A DNA stretch of 64,000 nucleotides from Saccharopolyspora rhizosphaerae (GTDB taxonomy: Bacteria > Actinomycetota > Actinomycetes > Mycobacteriales > Pseudonocardiaceae): NCBI RefSeq assembly GCF_003931915.1, contig NZ_RSAA01000026.1, positions 218,138 through 282,137 on the forward strand. The letters run 5' to 3'. Numbering within the stretch: position 1 is the stretch's first letter; the number at the start of each line of letters is the position of its first letter. The notes below the pieces were generated by a model. It saw nothing but the letters and a program-made list of their open reading frames with translations, was not told the DNA's origin and did not search any database. Shown one piece after another: positions 34,250-41,925 of the stretch. Both the position numbers and the translations under genes were made by a program.

Positions 34250-34687
34250 ATGAACCGGGTGGTGCGGGGCTCCGACGGCCGGGATTGGACGATCCGGGCG
34301 AACCTGGAGTGGTCCAACCCGATCGTGGTGGACGAGTTCGAGCACGACGTCAACGGCGGTTCGACGCCGGCGGTCGTCGTGGGTGCCGCGCTCGCGGCGC
34401 TGGTGGTGGTGTTCATCGCCTGGACGCCCGCCGAGGTGGTCGTCCCGCCCTGGCTGATCGCGCTGCTCGTGCTGGCGGTCCTGTTCTTCCCGGTCCGCTG
34501 GGTGCTGCACCGGCCGTGGACGCTGACCGCGTCGACGCCGGGTGACGCCGACGAGAACCCGCCGGAGACCTGGGTGGGTGTCGTGCGCGGCTTCATCGAG
34601 GTGCGTCAGGAGGTCTCCCAGGTGGCCCGGCACATCGAGCTCTACGCGGAACCCGACATGAACGGCCGGCTCCAACCCACCGAGTAG
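34250..34687 (+). CDS. small two-span membrane protein
   Basis: I do not recognise a family. From ATG 34250 the protein has 145 residues: a polar N-terminus (MNRVVRGSDGRDWTIR), two membrane helices (about 45-62 and 69-88) and a cytoplasmic C-terminal region. GGGGAGG lies upstream of ATG 34250, which favours it over the GTG at 34232. It is 26 bases from the Fpg/Nei gene on the same strand and ends in a charged region (VRQEVSQVARHIELY), suggesting a helix. No function is proposed. Confidence 0.65.
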   Translation: MNRVVRGSDGRDWTIRANLEWSNPIVVDEFEHDVNGGSTPAVVVGAALAALVVVFIAWTPAEVVVPPWLIALLVLAVLFFPVRWVLHRPWTLTASTPGDADENPPETWVGVVRGFIEVRQEVSQVARHIELYAEPDMNGRLQPTE

Positions 34688-34713
34688 CGGCGTTCCTCGG
34701 GCACACTGGGTGC

Positions 34714-35565
34714 GTGCCGGAACTTCCCGAGGTCGAGGCGCTCGCCCAGCACCTCCGCGACCACGCCGTGGGGCGCGTGGTCGCGCGCGTGGACGTCGCC
34801 TCGATGAGCGTGCTCAAGACCGCTGCTCCGCCCCACACCGCGCTGCACGACCGCGAGGTGACCGGTGCCGCCAGGCACGGCAAGTTCCTCGACCTGGACT
34901 GCGGCGGCCTGCACCTGGTGTGCCACCTGGCGCGCGCGGGGTGGATGCGCTGGTCGGACAAGCTCGCCGCGACCCCGCCGAAGCCCGGCCGGGGCCCGAT
35001 CGCCCTGCGGGTGCACCTCGGCGGCGTCGGCTTCGACCTGACCGAGGCGGGCACCCAGAAGAGCCTGGCCGCGTGGATCGTCGAGGACGTGGCCGAGGTG
35101 CCCGGGATCGCGAAGCTGGGGCCGGACGCCCTGGAGGTCGACGCCGAGCGGCTCGCGGCGCTGCTCGACGGGCGCACCGAGCGGATCAAGACGGTGCTGA
35201 CCGAGCAGTCCACGATCGCGGGAATCGGCAACGCCTACTCGGACGAGATCCTGCACGCCGCCAAGCTCTCGCCCTTCGCCACGGCCGGCAAGCTCGACGA
35301 AGCGGCGGTGGCCCGGTTGCACGGCTGCGTCCAGGACATCCTCCGCGACGCCGTGGACCGCTCGCTGCAGCAGGACGCCGCGCGGCTCAAGGCCGAGAAG
35401 CGGTCGGGCATGCGCGTGCACGCCCGCACCGGTTTGCCGTGCCCGGTGTGCGGTGACACGGTTCGGGAGGTCTCCTTCGCGGACCGGTCGATGCAGTACT
35501 GCCCGACGTGCCAGACCGGTGGGAAGCAGCTGGCGGATCGCAGGATGTCCCGGCTGCTCAAGTGA
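34714..35565 (+). CDS. Fpg/Nei-family DNA glycosylase/AP lyase
   Basis: This 283-residue base-excision repair enzyme begins PELPEVEAL after the initiator (GTG 34714). Pro2 becomes the N-terminal catalytic nucleophile and Glu3 the acid. It has the H2TH region (IAGIGNAYSDEILHAAKLSP) and a C-terminal zinc finger CPVC...CPTC with RMSRLL. It removes oxidised bases and nicks the strand by beta/delta-elimination. The sequence is closer to actinobacterial Nei-like proteins than to classical MutM, so the preferred lesion is uncertain. A CACACT hexamer six bases before the start suggests a leaderless mRNA. Confidence 0.92.
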   Translation: MPELPEVEALAQHLRDHAVGRVVARVDVASMSVLKTAAPPHTALHDREVTGAARHGKFLDLDCGGLHLVCHLARAGWMRWSDKLAATPPKPGRGPIALRVHLGGVGFDLTEAGTQKSLAAWIVEDVAEVPGIAKLGPDALEVDAERLAALLDGRTERIKTVLTEQSTIAGIGNAYSDEILHAAKLSPFATAGKLDEAAVARLHGCVQDILRDAVDRSLQQDAARLKAEKRSGMRVHARTGLPCPVCGDTVREVSFADRSMQYCPTCQTGGKQLADRRMSRLLK

Positions 35566-35605
35566 GCTGTCCACAGGCTGTGGACAGCTCCTGGGGTTGT
35601 GCACA
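35564..35605. promoter_or_regulatory. inverted repeat made of DnaA-box-like sequences
   Basis: GAGCTGTCCACA (35564-35575) and its exact complement (35579-35590) form a 12-bp stem with a 3-nt loop, starting inside the glycosylase stop codon. Each arm contains CTGTCCACA, and TTGTGCACA follows at 35597-35605. It may be a simple terminator, or a second small DnaA-binding site like the cluster at 22539. Confidence 0.55.
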
Positions 35606-35734
35606 GCCGTTGCTCGGCTGAACGGGGGAGCGGATTCCGCTGGACGGAAGGCGTGCCTGCCGTTCACCGATGGAAAACCCGCACTGACCGTAGCCGCCTT
35701 GATTCGCGGTGTGCGGCTCGGGCAGATTGATGTT

Positions 35735-36988
35735 GTGGCGGAGTTGTTGACAGAGCGGACGGTCCTGACCACGCTCGCGGCACTCGCCGTGCTGGGCATG
35801 TTCGTGCTGCTGTGCCGGGCGCGTCGGGTGAGCACCTCGGTGGAGGACGCCACGTTGGCGGCTCTGCACCGGGTGACCAGCGCGGCGCCCTACCTGCGCG
35901 CGGGCCTGAACCAGGAATCGGCCGACAAGACGGGCCCACACCTGCGAGAACTGCTGGCCTGCGTGGCCGTCGGCATCGTCGACGCCGACGGCACCCTCCT
36001 GACCTGGGACGGCGAGGCCAACCACCACTACGCCGACCTGCGCACCAAGATCGAGCAGGTGCTGCGGACGGGCAAGCGCGACTTCCTCGACCACGGGGAC
36101 GTGGTCTGCGAGCAGCGGCCCTGCCCGATGCGGCACGCTGCCGTGGTGCCGCTGGAGGTCGAGGGCCAGGTCCGGGGCGTGCTGACGGTGATCGCCGGCG
36201 GCGACCGCAAGAGGCTGCTCAGGGCGGCAGCGGAGGTCGCCCACCACGTGTCCACCCAGCTCGAGCTCGCCGAGCTGCAGGAGTCCAAGGAGCGCTTGGC
36301 CCAGGCGGAGGTGCGTGCGCTGCGCGCCCAGATCTCCCCGCACTTCATCTACAACGCGCTCAACACGATCTCCTCGCTCATCCGCACCGACCCGGAGCAC
36401 GCGCGGGACCTGCTCCAGGAGTTCGCCGACTTCACCCGCTACTCGTTCCGCAACAGCGGCCTCTACACGACGCTGGCGGACGAGATCCGCAACATCGACC
36501 GCTACCTGACGCTGGAGAGCGCGCGCTTCGGCCCGGACCGGCTCAACGTGCAGCTCAAGATCGCCCCGGAGGTGCTACCGGTGGTGGTGCCGTTCCTCGC
36601 GCTGCAGCCGCTCGTGGAGAACGCCGTCCGGCACGGGCTCGCCAACAAGCCCGGCGGCGGCACCGTGTCGGTCACCGCCGAGGACAACGGGTCCGAGGCG
36701 CTGATCAGCGTCGACGACGACGGCATCGGGATGGACCCGGAGCTGCTCGACGCCGAGCTGGCCAACGCCCACCTCACCGGCGCCCACGTCGGGCTCGGCA
36801 ACATCAACAACCGGATGCGCGCCACCTTCGGCAACGACTACGGGCTGATCGTGGAGACCGAGAAGGGCGCGGGCATGAAGGTGATCATGCGGGTGCCGAA
36901 GTTCGCCCCGGGCGTGCGGCCCGAGCCGCTGCCGCCGGTGGACGAGCCGGGCGTTGGCTTGGCCGCTGGACCGGCCCTGAAGCGGTAG
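35735..36988 (+). CDS. LytS/YehU-family sensor histidine kinase
   Basis: From GTG 35735 (GTG 35711 is possible) the protein has 417 residues. One membrane helix (about 10-26) is followed by a PAS/GAF-like region (about 65-175, with VAVGIVDADGTLLTWDG), then the His_kinase domain with QISPHFIYNALNTI (His203), and a HATPase domain (QPLVENAVRHG, DDDGIGM, GLGNINNRM). This is the kinase type that partners LytTR regulators, and one lies at 38206 beyond the peptidase gene. A Cys pair (CEQRPCPM) in the sensor region could be redox-active or bind a cofactor. Signal unknown; carboxylate sensing is plausible from the transporters downstream. Confidence 0.9.
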   Translation: MAELLTERTVLTTLAALAVLGMFVLLCRARRVSTSVEDATLAALHRVTSAAPYLRAGLNQESADKTGPHLRELLACVAVGIVDADGTLLTWDGEANHHYADLRTKIEQVLRTGKRDFLDHGDVVCEQRPCPMRHAAVVPLEVEGQVRGVLTVIAGGDRKRLLRAAAEVAHHVSTQLELAELQESKERLAQAEVRALRAQISPHFIYNALNTISSLIRTDPEHARDLLQEFADFTRYSFRNSGLYTTLADEIRNIDRYLTLESARFGPDRLNVQLKIAPEVLPVVVPFLALQPLVENAVRHGLANKPGGGTVSVTAEDNGSEALISVDDDGIGMDPELLDAELANAHLTGAHVGLGNINNRMRATFGNDYGLIVETEKGAGMKVIMRVPKFAPGVRPEPLPPVDEPGVGLAAGPALKR

Positions 36989-36991
36989 CGT
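36986..36991 (+). promoter_or_regulatory. -10 hexamer TAGCGT before the S49 peptidase gene
   Basis: TAGCGT overlaps the end of the lytS-like gene and lies six bases before ATG 36998. CGGGG in the gap is a poor ribosome site, so the peptidase gene may have its own leaderless transcript. Confidence 0.45.
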
Positions 36992-36997
36992 CGGGGC

Positions 36998-37909
36998 ATG
37001 GATGAGAAGTCACCACGAAAGTTCGTCGACGTGGTCACCACCAAGCTGCCCAAGGAGTTGACCGGCAGGTTCACCGGGAAGCTCCCGGGCGTGGGCGATC
37101 GAAAGCCGGTCGTCGCGGTGCTCAAGCTGCAAGGCGTCATCACGCCGCAGTCGTCTCCGGCGGGGCGGCCCACGATCTCGATCCACAACGTCGAATCGGC
37201 GATCAAGCGCGCGTTCGCGTTCGACCGGCTCAGCGCCGTGGTGCTGTCGATCAACTCGCCGGGCGGATCGCCCACCCAGTCCGCGCTGGTCGCGGACCGG
37301 ATCCGCGGCCTGGCGGAGGAGAAGGGCGTGCCGGTCGTGGCGTACTGCGAGGACGTCGCGGCCTCCGGCGGTTATTGGCTGGCGTGCGCTGCCGACGAGA
37401 TCTACGCGCACCAGACCTCGATGGTCGGCTCGGTCGGCGTGGTCAGCGCCAGCTTCGGCATGACGGGCCTGCTCGACAAGCTCGGCGTCGAGCGGCGGGT
37501 CTACACCGCGGGGGAGAACAAGGTGCGGCTGGACCCGTTCCGCCCTGTGAAGGCGGAAGACGTGGAGTGGCTGTGCGGGATGCAGGATGAGCTGCACGGC
37601 CAGTTCCGGGAGTGGGTCCGCGAGCGCCGCGGCAGCAAGCTCTCCGGTACCGAGGAGGAGCTGTTCTCCGGGGAGGTCTGGACCGGGGCGAAGGCCGCCA
37701 AGCTCGGCCTGGTCGACGGTGTCGGTACGCTGCGGGAGATCGTCGAACACAAGTTCCCCGACGCCCAGATGCAGACCGTGGAATGCCGCAAGACGCTGCT
37801 CTCGCGGCTCGGGGTCGCCGCGCGCACGTCGCGCAACCCGCTGGCGAACGTGATCTCCGGGCTCGACGAGCTGGAACACCGCGCCATGTGGAACCGCTTC
37901 GGGCTGTAG
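36998..37909 (+). CDS. SppA-like S49 family serine peptidase
   Basis: This 303-residue protein has the S49 Ser/Lys dyad: Ser123 in AASGGYWL and Lys175 in GENKVRLDPF. INSPGGSP (near 84-91) forms the oxyanion-hole region and SMVGSVGVV follows the family. It lacks an N-terminal membrane helix, unlike E. coli SppA, and has only one catalytic domain like the short bacterial forms. It probably cleaves residual signal peptides or membrane-protein fragments, at the inner face of the membrane or in the cytoplasm. It sits between the LytS and LytTR genes, an odd place for a peptidase, and starts nine bases after the kinase stop. Confidence 0.92.
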   Translation: MDEKSPRKFVDVVTTKLPKELTGRFTGKLPGVGDRKPVVAVLKLQGVITPQSSPAGRPTISIHNVESAIKRAFAFDRLSAVVLSINSPGGSPTQSALVADRIRGLAEEKGVPVVAYCEDVAASGGYWLACAADEIYAHQTSMVGSVGVVSASFGMTGLLDKLGVERRVYTAGENKVRLDPFRPVKAEDVEWLCGMQDELHGQFREWVRERRGSKLSGTEEELFSGEVWTGAKAAKLGLVDGVGTLREIVEHKFPDAQMQTVECRKTLLSRLGVAARTSRNPLANVISGLDELEHRAMWNRFGL

Positions 37910-38205
37910 AGCCGGCGCTTCAGGTCCTCACTGGGAGTCCGGCGGGGGCCCGTGACGCAGGCCTTGCGGACGAAGCTGATCCACTTCGCCGAGGCGGTCT
38001 CGACCCGTCAGGTCAACCGACTGGGCCGTTCGGGCGAAATTCGCCTTCGCGGAGCTGAATCTTCCCCCGACCTCTCGTGGAGGACCCTCGTGCTGCGCTA
38101 ACAACTAGGGTTCGCGGCCGCTCGTACGAGCCGGTGCGGGAGGCACCGGCGGGGACACCACGACATGGACAGTGCGCCGAAGGCGCGGCACGATATGGCG
38201 TTGCA

Positions 38206-39039
38206 TTGAGTACACGAGAGAACTCCGACGGGCTCGTCGTCCTCGCCGTCGACGACGAGCGGGCCGGGTTGGACGAGATGAAGTACCTGCTCGGCAGCAA
38301 CCCCCGCGTCGGCCGGGTGCTGACCGCGTTCGACGCCGCCGAGGCGCTGCGCCTGTTGCGCAGCGACGATCCGGAGCTGATCGGTCGGCGTGACGACGAC
38401 GAGTCCATCGTGGACGCCGTCTTCGCCGACGTCTCGATGCCGGGGTTGTCGGGCATGGAGCTGGCTCGGGTGCTCACCGCGTTCCGCAACCCGCCCGCGT
38501 TGGTGTTCATCACCGGGCACGAGGAGAACGCGCTGGAAGCGTTCGAGGTCGGGGCGCTGGACTACATCATGAAGCCCGCCAACGCCGACCGCGTCGACCG
38601 CGCGCTGCGCGGCATCGAGAAGAACAAGCAGCAGTCCGGCAGAGGTGCGCCGAAACCGCTCGAAGCCCCGGCGCAGGACGACGACGAGGTCATCCCGGTC
38701 GAACTCGCCGGCACCACGCGGATGATCCCGCGCAAGGAGGTCCGCTGGGTCGAGGCGCAGGGCGACTACGCGCGGCTGCACACCACCGAGGGCTCGCACC
38801 TGGTGCGGATCCCGTTGGCGCAGCTGGAAGAGCGCTGGGGCGAAGCCGGTTTCCTGCGCATCCACCGGTCTTTCCTGGTGTCGCTGTCCCTGGTCACCGA
38901 GCTGCGGATGTCTTCGTCCGGCTACTCGGTGGTGCTCGGCGGCGGACCGCCGAAGGAACTCCCCGTCTCCCGCCGGCACACCCGGGAGCTCAAGGACCGC
39001 CTGGTGAAGGCGCCGCGGGACAACTGGGGACAGCAGTGA
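38206..39039 (+). CDS. LytTR-family response regulator
   Basis: From TTG 38206 the protein has 277 residues. The receiver domain has VDDE near 15-18, phosphoacceptor Asp75 (VFADVSMPG), the Thr of FITGHE and Lys of IMKPA. The LytTR DNA-binding domain (about 165-270) contains RWVEAQGDYARLHT, LRIHRSFLVSL and SRRHTRELK. It probably pairs with the LytS-type kinase at 35735 and may control the symporter genes that follow. The start is uncertain: no ribosome site is clear, and in-frame GTG codons occur further upstream. The receiver is extended by a charged insert (RRDDDESIVD) before the phosphorylation site. Confidence 0.9.
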   Translation: MSTRENSDGLVVLAVDDERAGLDEMKYLLGSNPRVGRVLTAFDAAEALRLLRSDDPELIGRRDDDESIVDAVFADVSMPGLSGMELARVLTAFRNPPALVFITGHEENALEAFEVGALDYIMKPANADRVDRALRGIEKNKQQSGRGAPKPLEAPAQDDDEVIPVELAGTTRMIPRKEVRWVEAQGDYARLHTTEGSHLVRIPLAQLEERWGEAGFLRIHRSFLVSLSLVTELRMSSSGYSVVLGGGPPKELPVSRRHTRELKDRLVKAPRDNWGQQ

Positions 39040-39049
39040 GCGGGACGGG

Positions 39050-39454
39050 ATGAGCCCGGAGAGCTTCGACGTCCGAGCCCGGTTGGGGGAGTTCTCGCCC
39101 CGGCCGCGGCGCAAGCGCGTCGTGCTCGCCGACCGGCGCGGGCCGCACGTCCCGCGCGTCCGCGTCGAAGTGCACGAGCAGACCGGGGCGCTCGAAGGAC
39201 TCGTCCGGGACCTGGTCGAGAAGCAGCTCCGGGCAGCCCTGCTGCTGACCGGGGTCCTCGCTCTCGTGCTGGGCGGCCTGCCCCTGGCCTTCTGGCTGGT
39301 GCCCGCGATCGGCGAGTGGCAGGTGTTCGGGCTCCGCGTGCCGTGGCTGGTCCTCGGCGTGCTGGTCTACCCGTTCCTGGTGGTCGTGGGTCTGCTGTTC
39401 ACCCGGCGCGCGGAGCGCAACGAGGAGGACTTCCTCGGCATGCTCGAAGAATGA
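39050..39454 (+). CDS. small two-span membrane protein, likely symporter partner
   Basis: From ATG 39050 the protein has 134 residues: a basic N-terminus (RARLGEFSPRPRRKR), an amphipathic helix (about 45-60), then two membrane helices (about 62-84 and 95-117) and an acidic tail (ERNEEDFLGMLEE). The two-helix layout and its place just before a Na+/solute symporter recall the DUF485-symporter pairs, though the sequence is not clearly DUF485. It starts ten bases after the LytTR stop, so it is probably co-transcribed. Confidence 0.7.
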   Translation: MSPESFDVRARLGEFSPRPRRKRVVLADRRGPHVPRVRVEVHEQTGALEGLVRDLVEKQLRAALLLTGVLALVLGGLPLAFWLVPAIGEWQVFGLRVPWLVLGVLVYPFLVVVGLLFTRRAERNEEDFLGMLEE

Positions 39455-39527
39455 CCGGTGCTTCGGGCCCACCGGCTGCTCTGCGTAAGGTGGGTGCGAC
39501 TCGTGGGCACCAGGGTGGCTGGGTGAG

Positions 39528-41270
39528 ATGTTCTCGAACGTGTGGTCCTTGAGCGGCGTCGTCCTGATCGTCGTCGCGACGCTGGGCATCGGCCTGTGGG
39601 GGTCGCGCTCGGCTCGGACCACGGACTTCTCCGCTGCCCGCAAGCCGGTTCGGGAAGAGCGCAACGCGGCGGCGATCTCGGGGGAGTACCTGTCCGCGGC
39701 CTCGTTCCTGGGTGTGGCCGGCCTGGTGCTCAAGGACGGTGTCGACGCCCTCTGGTACCCGATCGGCTTCGCGGCGGGCTACCTGGCGCTGATGCTGTTC
39801 GTCGTCGCGCCCATGCGCCGGTCCGGCGCCTACACGATGCCCGACTTCGTCGAGGCGCGGCTGAACTCGCTGAGCCTCCGCTCGCTGTCCACGGTGGTCG
39901 TGGTCGTCATCGGCTGGCTGTACCTGGTCCCGCAGCTGCAGGCGGCCGGGATGACGCTGGCGGCCATCGTCGGGACCGAGTACCGCGCAGGCGTTCTCGT
40001 CATCGCGCTGATCGTGCACATCAGCGTGGTCAGCGGGGTGCTGCGCGCGGTGACCCTGGTGCAGGCCTTCCAGTACTGGGTGAAGCTGTTCGCGATCACC
40101 CTGCCCGCCTTCGCGCTGCTGGTCGTGTTCGTGGTCAGCGGGCAGCGGCAGGCCCTGGAAGAGCCCCGGACGCCGTTCTTCCCGCAGGACACCACGGTCG
40201 ACGTGCAGACCGACGTGACCGTCCAGGTCACCGAGCCGGTGTGGCTGACCGCCGCGGAGGGCTCCGGCCTGGCCGGCGCGGTCTACCTGCAGCCGGGGGA
40301 ACACCCGGTGCCGGCGGGCAGCGAGCTGCGGTTCCCGGCGGGTGCCGCGGTGCCGGTGGTGACCGGTGCGGTGCCGGACAACGCGAGCTGGCTGCGCCCG
40401 CACCCGGAAGGGTTGCCCGGTGTGCTGGAGACGTACTCGGTGCTGATCGCGACGTTCCTGGGAACGATGGGGTTGCCGCACGTGCTGGGCCGCTTCTACG
40501 CCAACCCCTCGGGCGCGGGCGCGCGCCGCACCGCGCTGTACGTGCTGGGCCTGCTGGGCGCGTTCTACCTGTTCCCCACCCTCTTCGGGCTCCTGTCCCG
40601 GCTGTACGTGCCGCAGCTGCTGGTGACCGGGCAGACGGACGCGGCGGTGCTGCTGCTGCCGCACGCGATGCTCGGCGGCTGGGTCGGCGGGGTGCTGGCG
40701 GCGATCACCGCGGCGGGAGCGTTCGCCGCGTTCCTGTCCACGTCGTCGGGTCTGGTCATGGGGCTGGCCGGGGTGCTGTCCTCGCGAGACGTGCTGTGGG
40801 GCCGGACGATGCGGTTCTCGTCGGCGGCGCTGCTGTCGTGCTCAGTGCCGGTGGTGCTGGCCTTGGCTGTCGACGGTCACGACATCGCGCGCAGCGTCGG
40901 ACTGGCCTTCGCGATGGCGGCTTCCACGTTCGCCCCGGTGCTGGTGCTGGGCATCTGGTGGCGCGGGTTGACCGCGGCCGGCGCGGCGTGGGGGATGCTC
41001 ACCGGCGGGTCGTTGGTGCTGATCGCGGTGCTGGTCGCGCACGTCGCCGGCGATCACGGCTGGTGGGGTCGGCTGGTGGCGCAACCGGCGCTGGTGACGG
41101 TCCCGGTGGCGTTCGCGGTGACCTACCTGGTCAGCCGGGCCACCAGAACCCGCGTGCCGGAGGGTGTCTCGCGGTTGATGCTGCGGTTGCACGCCCCCGA
41201 CCGGCTGGGTTTCGTCGACAGCAGGCCGCTCGCCGAGCAGGCGCCGAAGCCGGGTCGGCACGAGCGGTGA
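39528..41270 (+). CDS. Na+/solute symporter (SSS family), acetate-permease type, with exported insert
   Basis: This 580-residue symporter has about 13 helices. SSS/ActP signatures include AISGEYLSAASFLGVAGLV near the start, GTMGLPHVLGRFYANP in the middle and AAFLSTSSGLVMGLAG in the Na+-site helix. Unlike classical ActP, about 100 residues are inserted between helices (about 205-300, Thr/Pro/Gly-rich), probably outside the cell. It likely imports a short-chain monocarboxylate such as acetate or pyruvate. It lies downstream of the LytTR gene and its two-span partner, a context consistent with LytTR-controlled uptake. Confidence 0.9.
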   Translation: MFSNVWSLSGVVLIVVATLGIGLWGSRSARTTDFSAARKPVREERNAAAISGEYLSAASFLGVAGLVLKDGVDALWYPIGFAAGYLALMLFVVAPMRRSGAYTMPDFVEARLNSLSLRSLSTVVVVVIGWLYLVPQLQAAGMTLAAIVGTEYRAGVLVIALIVHISVVSGVLRAVTLVQAFQYWVKLFAITLPAFALLVVFVVSGQRQALEEPRTPFFPQDTTVDVQTDVTVQVTEPVWLTAAEGSGLAGAVYLQPGEHPVPAGSELRFPAGAAVPVVTGAVPDNASWLRPHPEGLPGVLETYSVLIATFLGTMGLPHVLGRFYANPSGAGARRTALYVLGLLGAFYLFPTLFGLLSRLYVPQLLVTGQTDAAVLLLPHAMLGGWVGGVLAAITAAGAFAAFLSTSSGLVMGLAGVLSSRDVLWGRTMRFSSAALLSCSVPVVLALAVDGHDIARSVGLAFAMAASTFAPVLVLGIWWRGLTAAGAAWGMLTGGSLVLIAVLVAHVAGDHGWWGRLVAQPALVTVPVAFAVTYLVSRATRTRVPEGVSRLMLRLHAPDRLGFVDSRPLAEQAPKPGRHER

Positions 41271-41574
41271 GGCGCTCCTCACCGAACAACGCAGCCGCCG
41301 AACGGGCGATGCTGTTTCCGGGAGTTGATCACTGAGCGTCGCGAATTGCGCTGCGGGGCCGCGCGGGGATGCTCCATCCGAATGAAAATCCGGCCATTCG
41401 CCGCAATTCGATGCATCCTGTTGAGCTGTCAACCTTCACTCGATCGTTAGCACGCGTACTCCCAACGGACCTACCCATCGACGCTTCCAGTTCCGTAGCG
41501 TTCCGGCGTTGTGTGGTTCAGGCTCACGCTTGGCGGTATCGCGAGGGTGAGCCTTTCTTCGTGGAAGGAGAGCC
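41271..41574. promoter_or_regulatory. gene-free tract upstream of the second symporter pair, with an inverted repeat
   Basis: I see no gene in these 304 bases. CGAATTGCG (41342-41350) and CGCAATTCG (41402-41410) form a 9-bp inverted repeat 51 bases apart, which could be a regulator site. The tract is less GC-rich than its neighbours and presumably holds the promoter of the DUF485-actP operon; I cannot pick a clear -35/-10 pair. Confidence 0.35.
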
Positions 41575-41925
41575 GTGAGCGCCACGGACCAAAACGGGTC
41601 CGGGTCCGGTATTGACGCCGAAACCTGGGCCGCTGCGCAAAGCAGTCCCGAATTCGCCCAACTGCGCGGACGACTGCGCAACTTCGTGTTCCCCGTATCG
41701 GCGTTGTTCCTGGTCTGGTACCTGGTGTACGTGCTGCTCGCCGACTACGCGCACGGATTCATGAGCATCAAGCTGGTCGGTAACATCAACGTCGGACTGG
41801 TGCTCGGCCTGCTTCAGTTCGTGTCCACGTTCGTGATCACGACCTGGTACGTCCGCTACGCCAACAAGAATCTGGACCCGGTCGCCGAACAGATCCGCGA
41901 GAACGTCGAGGGAGGCGGCAAGTGA
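41575..41925 (+). CDS. DUF485 membrane protein
   Basis: This 116-residue protein has two membrane helices (about 41-58 and 72-94) and the DUF485 pattern LRNFVFPVSALFLVWYLVYVLLADYA followed by IKLVGNINVGLVLGLLQF and TTWYVRYANKNLDP. DUF485 proteins are encoded with ActP-type symporters and probably help their assembly or activity. GTG 41575 is preceded by GAAGGAG at good spacing. Its stop overlaps the actP start. Confidence 0.92.
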   Translation: MSATDQNGSGSGIDAETWAAAQSSPEFAQLRGRLRNFVFPVSALFLVWYLVYVLLADYAHGFMSIKLVGNINVGLVLGLLQFVSTFVITTWYVRYANKNLDPVAEQIRENVEGGGK

